Under the pieces are notes generated by a model. The model was not told the DNA's origin and ran no database searches. It saw nothing but the letters and a program-made list of their open reading frames with translations. From Methanosarcinales archaeon (GTDB lineage Archaea; Halobacteriota; Methanosarcinia; Methanosarcinales; Methanocomedenaceae), in NCBI GenBank assembly GCA_023136155.1, contig JAGLRT010000046.1, positions 1 to 6,699 on the forward strand: a DNA stretch of 6,699 nt. The letters are read 5' to 3'. Positions 1 to 4,948 of the stretch are shown piece after piece. The position numbers were made by a program, and so were the translations under genes. The first letter of the stretch is position 1; every line of letters starts with the position of its first letter.

Positions 1-446
1 AGCGGGTCCAGGCTCACTTCGATAAGTCCTCTGTTGTAGCGCTGTAAATAATGAAGTTCCAGCTCTTCACGCTTGCGTTGGGTGATGTCATGACCAGTGG
101 CAAATGCTCCCACTATCTTTCCTGTCTGGTCTTTATAGGGCGATATACTAAATTTTATGATTGGATTTGGTCCATCTTTCGTTTCCATGACCAGTTCAAA
201 ATCACTAACATCTCCTGTATCAAACACTTGTTTAATTGCATTTTTTGCTTTAAACGGATCAATAAAATATTCAACAAAACGTGATCCTATTAACATTTCA
301 CGGTTTTTACTGAAAATTCGAACTGCTGAGTTGTTAGCATCAATAATAATGCCTTCCATATCGAAAATTAACAGAACATCCTGGCTAATTAGATAGAATT
401 CCCTTTCCATTGTAAGAAGGGGTGAATCTTGTGTGTTCTTATTCAT
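1..446 (-). CDS. PAS-domain sensor protein, N-terminal part (runs off the left edge)
   Basis: Reading the minus strand from the ATG at 446 gives 148 uninterrupted codons to the edge, so the C-terminus is missing. The protein starts MNKNTQDSPLLTMEREF. Residues about 14-125 have the shape of a PAS fold: LISQDVLLIFDMEGIIIDAN, then a helical stretch with FVEYFIDP, a sheet FELVMETKDG, and the closing strand IVGAFATGHDITQRKREE, which is the typical PAS exit into a coiled linker. The following ELHYLQRYNRGLIEVSLDP resembles the linker that starts another PAS domain in methanogen multi-PAS histidine kinases, so a kinase or further PAS domains probably lie beyond the edge; that is inference. There is no signal peptide or membrane segment, so it is probably a cytoplasmic sensor. 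A run of six G lies just upstream of ATG 446 and a TATA-rich stretch is at 484-510. An in-frame ATG at 410 (M13) is the alternative start. Confidence 0.85.
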   Translation of the reverse strand, partial: MNKNTQDSPLLTMEREFYLISQDVLLIFDMEGIIIDANNSAVRIFSKNREMLIGSRFVEYFIDPFKAKNAIKQVFDTGDVSDFELVMETKDGPNPIIKFSISPYKDQTGKIVGAFATGHDITQRKREELELHYLQRYNRGLIEVSLDP

Positions 447-483
447 CTAAACCCCCCGGCAAGAAATAATTTTTCTACTATTG

Positions 484-510
484 TATATGATATATTATTT
501 TATATTAGTT
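484..510 (-). promoter_or_regulatory. TATA-rich promoter of the PAS sensor gene
   Basis: This very AT-rich stretch contains ATATATCATATA on the minus strand, about 40-60 nt before ATG 446. An archaeal TATA box at 484-495 would put the transcription start near 460, leaving a leader of about 15 nt. The region has several overlapping TATA-like words, so the exact box cannot be fixed. Basis: visible sequence plus the known 25-30 nt TATA-to-start spacing in archaea. Confidence 0.4.
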
Positions 511-515
511 TATTG

Positions 516-538
516 TTAGGATTAGGTCTATATTTAGG
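516..538. repeat. Three TTAGG direct repeats upstream of the PAS gene promoter
   Basis: TTAGG occurs at 516-520, 522-526 and 534-538, with starts spaced 6 and 12 nt apart. The cluster lies immediately upstream of the TATA-rich stretch on the minus strand, a place where archaeal activators may bind. A small palindrome, CATCA-GA-TGATG, follows at 547-558. The copies are short and the flanks AT-rich, so chance is possible. Confidence 0.25.
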
Positions 539-583
539 TGTTTGTACATCAGATGATGCAATCGGAACCAAGCCTTGTTATTG

Positions 584-1579
584 TCAAATATCAGAGCGTG
601 AAGTGTCAGTCCATTCCGTCCTTGTCTTTCTGGTGCGGTTCAATAATGCATGTGCACCGCAAAAGCTAATCAGCCATACATGGAACACCAGCCCCAAGGT
701 CTTGAATAGCACCCGGTCCTGTCCCTTTGCCCATAGTCTGAACCCGTAGACTGGGACGATTGGGGTCAGCAAAAAAGATACAAACGGTAGTGTCATAGAC
801 ATAAACCAAGCTGTTTTCTGGTTTATAGGTATAGGGGCATAAAAGAACCGCACCATATTCTCTTCGACTCCCTCCAATGCACCTGAAAGCCAACGAACTC
901 GCTGGTTATAGAGTTCCTTCAGGCTGGTGGGCCCCTGTTCTCCTACCATTGTTTTCGCCAGTACCGGCTTCTTGCCTGCGATGTACATCCGCTGTGTGAA
1001 TTCCAGATCCTCACAATAAACATCCTCGTTGAGCCTGATGCCGTCAAGAGCACGGGCATCGATAACACCGATAAGTCCGTTGAATTGTTTGAACCCATCG
1101 AACCGTTCGTATAGTTTGTACACATCCTCAAAAAATGAATATTCGGCAGCGATTATCCTGGCTATCCATCCCGAATCTTGGTTGGTGATGTACCGGGCGC
1201 CACTTGCCATCATGGCATCTGCCTCACGTTCAATGGCATCTATGCACATAAGAATAAAACCTGGGTGTGGGCGGCTGTCCACATCAAAAAAAACAATAAA
1301 ATCCGCATCGAGTGTCCCATCAAGCCCCCTTAACAGTTCCAGACCATCATTAATGGCACCTCCCCTGCGCCCCCGGGTATCATTGCGTACAAGATGTCCT
1401 ATACCTTCATCCTTAAGGTAGCGAGTACGTTCATCAGGTCCATCAGGGCAGTCAATTATATACACTATATTTAGGTCAATATCTATCTTTTCAAGTTTTG
1501 ATAATGATACAACTGATTTTTTAATGATCGACAACGGTTCAAAAGGTGCCACTGGAATGAAAATACTGACTGTTTTCAT
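584..1579 (-). CDS. Membrane-anchored family 2 glycosyltransferase
   Basis: A 331-residue GT-A fold glycosyltransferase that would move a sugar from a nucleotide or lipid-phosphate donor at the cytoplasmic face of the membrane. Visible features are the N-terminal strand MKTVSIFIPVAPFEP, RNDTRGRRGGAINDGL near residues 66-80, the metal-binding DVD in FFDVDSRP (99-101), the acidic CED (189-191) that supplies the catalytic base, and QRVRW (226-230), the Q/RxxRW motif of synthase-type GT2 enzymes. Two hydrophobic segments follow, at about 257-280 and 290-313, then a basic tail. The donor and acceptor cannot be read from sequence. The frame could extend to a TTG at 1591 or an ATG at 1585. I prefer ATG 1579 because the TATAAA at 1605-1610 predicts transcription starting near 1581, so translation would be leaderless or nearly so; no Shine-Dalgarno is seen. 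It lies 98 nt downstream of the flippase-like gene on the same strand and may share its function. Confidence 0.88.
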   Translation of the reverse strand: MKTVSIFIPVAPFEPLSIIKKSVVSLSKLEKIDIDLNIVYIIDCPDGPDERTRYLKDEGIGHLVRNDTRGRRGGAINDGLELLRGLDGTLDADFIVFFDVDSRPHPGFILMCIDAIEREADAMMASGARYITNQDSGWIARIIAAEYSFFEDVYKLYERFDGFKQFNGLIGVIDARALDGIRLNEDVYCEDLEFTQRMYIAGKKPVLAKTMVGEQGPTSLKELYNQRVRWLSGALEGVEENMVRFFYAPIPINQKTAWFMSMTLPFVSFLLTPIVPVYGFRLWAKGQDRVLFKTLGLVFHVWLISFCGAHALLNRTRKTRTEWTDTSRSDI

Positions 1580-1604
1580 ATACATATTCAACTAACGTTA
1601 ATGG

Positions 1605-1610
1605 TTTATA
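1605..1610 (-). promoter_or_regulatory. TATA box of the membrane glycosyltransferase gene
   Basis: TATAAA on the minus strand is centred about 28 nt before ATG 1579. With the usual archaeal spacing, transcription would start at about 1580-1583. This argues that the gene has its own promoter despite following the flippase-like gene on the same strand. Confidence 0.5.
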
Positions 1611-1677
1611 GAATTATCCAAAAACATGAAGAATATACTGGAGTGAAGGAAATACCCTAACCTCTACACGATATATT

Positions 1678-2691
1678 TCAATCCCGGAACAAATCCCCAT
1701 TCTTGAGTATATTCACACTCACAAGGCCGCCTAGGATTATATTGACATAGTATGTTATCAACCGCCATAATGCCACCACGATACCAAGTATGGAAACGGG
1801 GACCAATATGCCGAACAATGCAGCACCGCCTAATTCTGCAATTCCGCTGGCACCAGGGGTGATTGGGACCACCATGACCAATGTCAGGAACACCTGGACT
1901 GCAAAGGCGGTCAGGATATTGGGCGGCTGGTTAAGTCCCAGCAGTATTAATGGTACTATCATGAATTCCATAATCCAGAACACGACAGTAAACACACCAC
2001 CAAGAACTAATCCTCTTTTACCGGTTCTGACAAATTTCCAAAGGCTGTTATGGAAATTCCAAAGTTCACGCTCTATAAACTCAATGATATGTTCTGTACG
2101 GTCAAACCTGCCAAACCTGTGAAGACCGCGGGTTATAAGCACTGAAATCCAGTCAATAAATTTTGGATTCAGCAGACCTGCAATGGCAAAAACCACCATT
2201 AACAGTACGAAAATCTCGGCAACCGCAATTATTGCATCAAGTTCCCAGCTCACCAGCGATGCCTTGAGTACCCAAAGTGCAAACGGAGTGGCAATCAACA
2301 ATAACAGGGCATCCAGCACCCTTTCGGCAATCACAACGGCGGAAGCATCACCAACTGGAATATTGCCACTGCGATTTAGCAGGTGTATCCTTACAGGCTC
2401 TCCACCTGCCATGGATGGGGTGATTGAGGCCGCAAACAGATTGGATACCACTGCTTCTGTGGCATCCTTTATGCTGATATGATGACCCAGCCCTTCAGCC
2501 ATAACTTTCAACCGCATGCCCCAGATGACATAGCTGCCTATGTGCAAAGCAATAGCTGCAAACAAGTAAAGTGGTTTTATTTCACGCAGGGCGGGAAGTG
2601 TCTCAGGTCCAATCGTGAATGCTGTGAGCAGTAACAGGAATAGGATACTTAACATTAAAGAAATTACAAAGAATTTTTTCAATCGTTGCAT
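1678..2691 (-). CDS. Flippase-like integral membrane protein (LPG-synthase TM / UPF0104 family)
   Basis: A 337-residue polytopic membrane protein of the family called lysylphosphatidylglycerol synthase transmembrane region, UPF0104 or flippase-like domain; this domain forms the C-terminal part of the archaeal glycosylation enzyme AglD. Family signatures are TPSMAGGEPVR (91-101), AERVLD (122-127) and PITPGASGIAELG (276-288). Hydrophobic segments lie at about 7-27, 39-58, 120-146, 152-173, 228-252 and 288-325, with others less clear, and a basic cytoplasmic-type loop at about 185-227. The length is typical for the stand-alone family, with no synthetase domain attached. The biochemical role is not settled; neighbouring glycosyltransferases suggest work on lipid-linked sugars. 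ATG 2691 has a weak AGGG upstream and a TTTATATA box 29-36 nt ahead, consistent with a very short leader. It is divergent from the glycosyltransferase at 2792. Confidence 0.9.
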   Translation of the reverse strand: MQRLKKFFVISLMLSILFLLLLTAFTIGPETLPALREIKPLYLFAAIALHIGSYVIWGMRLKVMAEGLGHHISIKDATEAVVSNLFAASITPSMAGGEPVRIHLLNRSGNIPVGDASAVVIAERVLDALLLLIATPFALWVLKASLVSWELDAIIAVAEIFVLLMVVFAIAGLLNPKFIDWISVLITRGLHRFGRFDRTEHIIEFIERELWNFHNSLWKFVRTGKRGLVLGGVFTVVFWIMEFMIVPLILLGLNQPPNILTAFAVQVFLTLVMVVPITPGASGIAELGGAALFGILVPVSILGIVVALWRLITYYVNIILGGLVSVNILKNGDLFRD

Positions 2692-2719
2692 GCTGCCCTG
2701 AAAGATAATAATTATATCA

Positions 2720-2727
2720 TATATAAA
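2720..2727. promoter_or_regulatory. Shared TATA box of a divergent promoter
   Basis: The minus strand reads TTTATATA, close to the archaeal consensus, and is preceded by purine-rich CAAGG that could act as a BRE. It is centred about 32 nt before ATG 2691, so the leader would be about 6 nt. The plus-strand reading TATATAAA could serve the glycosyltransferase at 2792 with a leader of roughly 40 nt. No second clear TATA box was seen for the plus gene. Confidence 0.5.
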
Positions 2728-2781
2728 CCTTGATTACTTACTGCTCATGATACATGATATTGGACAAACATATCTTTTGTG

Positions 2782-2788
2782 AAGTGAT
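2782..2788 (+). promoter_or_regulatory. Shine-Dalgarno site supporting a TTG start
   Basis: AAGTGAT contains GTGAT, which pairs with the AUCAC near the 3' end of archaeal 16S rRNA. It sits directly before the TTG at 2792. An in-frame TGA at 2780-2782 rules out any start further upstream, so the site decides the start. Confidence 0.5.
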
Positions 2789-2791
2789 AAA

Positions 2792-3445
2792 TTGGTCACA
2801 ATAATCCTGCCTACCAAGAACGAAGAGTCCTGTATAGGTGCCACTATAAAAAGGATACAGGAACTGTGCGGGCATCCCAGGATAGTCGTAGTGGACGGGC
2901 ACTCCACAGACCGCACTGTTGAGATCGCAAATAAGTACGGCCTGGAAGTGATATACGACCACGGCCTGGGCAAGGGAGAGGCTCTTCGCTGTGCCTTTGA
3001 CCACGTAAAGGACGACGTGGTGTTCCTTGATGTGGACGGCACGTATCCCCTGGGTGCCATACCTCAGATTGTGGACGCCTTGCATGAATATGACCTTGTT
3101 ATCGGTGAGAGGATGGATTTTGACGGGGATGCCCTGCCGCGACTTTTCCTGGTAGGTGATGCCATATCCAGGGGTCTGTTCCAGTTACTTTATTCATCGC
3201 GGCTGGATAACCTTTCAGGGCTACGTGGCATGAGTTGGCAGGCTATTAAGAAGATGGAACTGGAATCTGACGATTTCGGGATAGAGACCGAAATAACAGC
3301 TAAAGCGGTGCGTTTGGGGCTTAAGGTAAAAAAAATACCCATAACCTATATGGCTCGGACCGGCACGTCCAAGTTCAGGCCGGTGCATGATGGTATGGTA
3401 GTATTGAGAGCCATGTTCAAGTACAGGTTCAAGTCCCTTTCATGA
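2792..3445 (+). CDS. Dolichol-phosphate-mannose-synthase-like GT2 glycosyltransferase
   Basis: A 217-residue soluble GT-A enzyme, expected to transfer a hexose from a nucleotide sugar (GDP-mannose or UDP-glucose type) to a polyprenyl phosphate at the inner membrane face. Motifs are the nucleotide-binding opening VTIILPTKNEE (2-12), VVDGHSTDRT (33-42), the metal-binding DVD in LDVDGTYP (80-82), SGLRGM (142-147), FGIETEITAKAVRLG (162-176) and the C-terminal RTGTSKFRPVHDG (189-201), all placed as in DPM1-like proteins. It ends without a membrane segment or GtrA domain, so it is the short, soluble form. The start is TTG: a stop lies at 2780-2782, there is no ATG before the conserved first strand, and GTGAT lies just upstream. 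It is convergent with the nucleotidyltransferase at 3493, which could supply its donor. Sugar specificity is unknown. Confidence 0.9.
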   Translation: MVTIILPTKNEESCIGATIKRIQELCGHPRIVVVDGHSTDRTVEIANKYGLEVIYDHGLGKGEALRCAFDHVKDDVVFLDVDGTYPLGAIPQIVDALHEYDLVIGERMDFDGDALPRLFLVGDAISRGLFQLLYSSRLDNLSGLRGMSWQAIKKMELESDDFGIETEITAKAVRLGLKVKKIPITYMARTGTSKFRPVHDGMVVLRAMFKYRFKSLS

Positions 3446-3492
3446 ATTAATTAATTAATTTGCAGAAGTAATTTACATGAATCAGGTTCATT
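3446..3492. other. Convergent intergenic spacer with ATTA repeats and a small hairpin
   Basis: Only 47 nt separate two convergent stop codons. The spacer has a tandem ATTA run at about 3446-3460 and an inverted repeat ATGAA-TCAGG-TTCAT at 3477-3491. CATGAAT occurs at 3441, 3476 and 3494, two of these containing the opposing stop codons. It may serve as a two-way terminator, but there is no strong oligo-T tract on either strand. Confidence 0.3.
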
Positions 3493-4674
3493 TCATGAAT
3501 TGTGTGAGTTGTGACTGGAATAACCTGGATTTTGCAAGGTCTCCTTCACATCCGTGTCTTTATAAATCACCAGTTCAGGCCACAGGCTCACATTGGAATG
3601 GACTGTGACATTATTCCGGATAATCACCCTGGGTCCGATAACAGTACCTGTTTCCAATGTGCAGTTGTCACTAATTTTCGTAGAATTGTCAACGATCGCC
3701 CCTGAAACGCTGGTGTTGTTTCCAATCTCCACGTCATTGAATATAATGGCAGACAATATCCTGGCCCCGCTCTTTATGTTGCAATTGGAACCTATGGAAG
3801 TATAAGGACCTATGAGAACTTCATCTCCGATAGTGGTGTTCTCTCCTATCATAATGGGTCCCACCAGTGCAGAATTGGTGCCCACTGTCACCCCGTTACC
3901 GATATTAACCGGTCCGAGAACCTTTGCATCCCTTATATTGAGGTCCCCTTTAATAATTGTGCCTGGTAATTTTTCGAGTTTCCATTTACATGCCTGTCTG
4001 TACGCGGCTGCATTACCGATATCTGTCCAATGTCCTCTCACCAGATAGCCATTTAGCCTGTCACTCTTTTTCATCATTTTAGGGAACAGGTCCCTGGCAA
4101 AATCAAAATTGGCTGCCGGGGGTATCATTTCAAGTATGGCAGGGTCACATACATATATCCCTGTACTGGCAAGGTTGCTGAATATATCACCAGCATTTGG
4201 TTTTTCATGGAACCGGTGTATCTGGTTGAATACGTCCATATCAGCAATACCGTATTCTTTCGGGTCTTCAATTGGCAAAAGGCCAATAGTGACCTTTGCA
4301 TCATTATGTTCGTGAAAGCGGAATAATTCACGAAGGTTCAGGTCCATCACATGGTCTCCGCCAATAACAATGAAAGGTTCGTCTTTTAACAGTAACTCGG
4401 CATTTTTTATGCTCCCGGCAGTGCCCAATTTGGTCTTGTCCCGCACATATTCTATGTGAACTCCGAACAGGCTGCCGTCCCCCAATGCATCCTCAATTTC
4501 ATTCCCCAGATAACCGATGGTAATTACGATTTCACTGAAACCTTCATTAGCCAGATGTTCCACCAAGTGTACTACTGAAGGCTTGTTCAATAAAGGAATA
4601 TTGGGTTTTGGACGGTCGAAAGTCAGCGGTCTTAGACGCGTACCTTCGCCTCCGCACATGATGCAGGCTTTCAT
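3493..4674 (-). CDS. Sugar-1-phosphate nucleotidyltransferase with left-handed beta-helix tail (mannose-1-P guanylyltransferase type)
   Basis: A 393-residue enzyme that would join NTP and a sugar-1-phosphate to make a nucleotide sugar. The N-terminal nucleotidyltransferase domain (1 to about 230) shows CGGEGTRLRPLT (7-18) with RPKP at 21-24, LGTAGS (83-88), the metal-binding GGDH (105-108), EKP (157-159), STGIYV (170-175) and WTDIG (216-220). From about 240 to 378 are hexapeptide-type repeats rich in I-G-x-x, for example VNIGNGVTVG, IMIGENTTIG and LIGPYTSIG, forming a beta-helix. This layout matches archaeal GDP-mannose and glucose-1-phosphate nucleotidyltransferases; the base and sugar cannot be decided. 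The protein ends in the polar tail SSHNSHNS. The frame extends to a TTG at 4692, but ATG 4674 is preferred: it begins at the conserved first strand and lies about 8 nt after the start predicted from the TATA box at 4705-4711. The enzyme may feed the glycosyltransferases at 584 and 2792. Confidence 0.9.
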   Translation of the reverse strand: MKACIMCGGEGTRLRPLTFDRPKPNIPLLNKPSVVHLVEHLANEGFSEIVITIGYLGNEIEDALGDGSLFGVHIEYVRDKTKLGTAGSIKNAELLLKDEPFIVIGGDHVMDLNLRELFRFHEHNDAKVTIGLLPIEDPKEYGIADMDVFNQIHRFHEKPNAGDIFSNLASTGIYVCDPAILEMIPPAANFDFARDLFPKMMKKSDRLNGYLVRGHWTDIGNAAAYRQACKWKLEKLPGTIIKGDLNIRDAKVLGPVNIGNGVTVGTNSALVGPIMIGENTTIGDEVLIGPYTSIGSNCNIKSGARILSAIIFNDVEIGNNTSVSGAIVDNSTKISDNCTLETGTVIGPRVIIRNNVTVHSNVSLWPELVIYKDTDVKETLQNPGYSSHNSHNS

Positions 4675-4704
4675 ATCTATATCGAATTTCAATGGTTTAG
4701 GTAG

Positions 4705-4711
4705 TATATAT
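4705..4711 (-). promoter_or_regulatory. TATA box of the nucleotidyltransferase gene
   Basis: The minus strand reads CATATATAC, centred about 34 nt before ATG 4674, which places transcription start near 4682. That start falls inside the TTG-initiated extension (4692), so the longer form would not be encoded by this transcript. Confidence 0.5.
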
Positions 4712-4737
4712 GAATTAAGATTTCTGTGGTGAAAATT

Positions 4738-4783
4738 CCCACCTAAAATCGACCCACTTTTCCCATTGAAAAGTGACCCACCC
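4738..4783. repeat. Hairpin with GACCCAC direct repeats, possible solo insertion-sequence end
   Basis: A perfect inverted repeat, CACTTTTC (4755-4762) and GAAAAGTG (4768-4775), encloses the loop CCATT. The heptamer GACCCAC occurs in direct orientation at 4751-4757 and 4775-4781, overlapping the stem arms, and another CCCACC is at 4738-4743. Mixed direct and inverted subterminal repeats of this kind are typical of transposase-binding ends, and the wording reminds me of IS21-type termini, but that is recollection and not a match I could run. No transposase gene and no second end were found, so it would be a solo end or MITE-like remnant. It could equally be a regulatory hairpin between the two divergent genes. 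Confidence 0.35.
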
Positions 4784-4784
4784 T

Positions 4785-4792
4785 GTATATAC
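4785..4792 (+). promoter_or_regulatory. Candidate TATA box for the HerA-like gene
   Basis: GTATATAC lies right after the hairpin repeat. Normal archaeal spacing gives transcription start near 4814, and so a leader of about 135 nt before ATG 4949 that holds the palindrome and the short in-phase reading frame. No better TATA box is seen closer to the gene. Confidence 0.35.
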
Positions 4793-4870
4793 TAAAATCC
4801 TTATGTTTTATTGCGGGAAAGGATTGGGAAATTGGTTGGGTATTTTTCAGAATGTGGAGGGTGTGAGATT

Positions 4871-4948
4871 GTGAAAGCCCCATTATTGCACCAGCCTTTG
4901 GTGCATTTCAAAATAGTTAAGTATGCTACATCCAGTCATAGGGGCTGA
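4871..4948 (+). other. Possible 25-codon leader reading frame abutting the HerA-like start
   Basis: GTG 4871 follows GGAGG at 4856-4860, the best Shine-Dalgarno-like sequence in this region. The frame reads VKAPLLHQPLVHFKIVKY and on to SSHRG, and ends at TGA 4946-4948, which touches ATG 4949. It is in the same phase as the downstream gene, and the phase is open back to 4796. It could be a leader peptide coupled to the ATPase, or the old N-terminus of a longer protein cut by a nonsense mutation. No known family is recognised, so chance is not excluded. Confidence 0.22.
4887..4905. promoter_or_regulatory. Palindrome upstream of the HerA-like gene, candidate operator
   Basis: TGCACCA (4887-4893) and TGGTGCA (4899-4905) are perfect 7-bp inverted arms around the spacer GCCTT. 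The 19-bp layout suits a dimeric winged-helix regulator or an RNA hairpin. It lies 43 nt before ATG 4949 and downstream of the only candidate TATA box, so a bound repressor would block elongation. No T-tract follows, so it is not a normal terminator. Confidence 0.4.

Noticed and set aside
51..396. Two plus-strand frames over the left edge
   Set aside because: They are antisense to the clear PAS-domain reading frame.
516..538. TTAGG copies as telomere-like or CRISPR-like repeats
   Set aside because: There are only three pentamers with no spacers or array structure. No CRISPR array, tRNA or rRNA was seen anywhere in the window.
429..749. Plus-strand frame of 106 codons with a hydrophobic stretch
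   Set aside because: It overlaps the PAS promoter and the C-terminal codons of the minus-strand glycosyltransferase. Its hydrophobic part is just the AT-rich spacer, and it resembles no known protein.
1029..1421. Plus-strand frame of 130 codons
   Set aside because: It is antisense to the glycosyltransferase catalytic domain, with a serine- and arginine-rich composition typical of a shadow frame.
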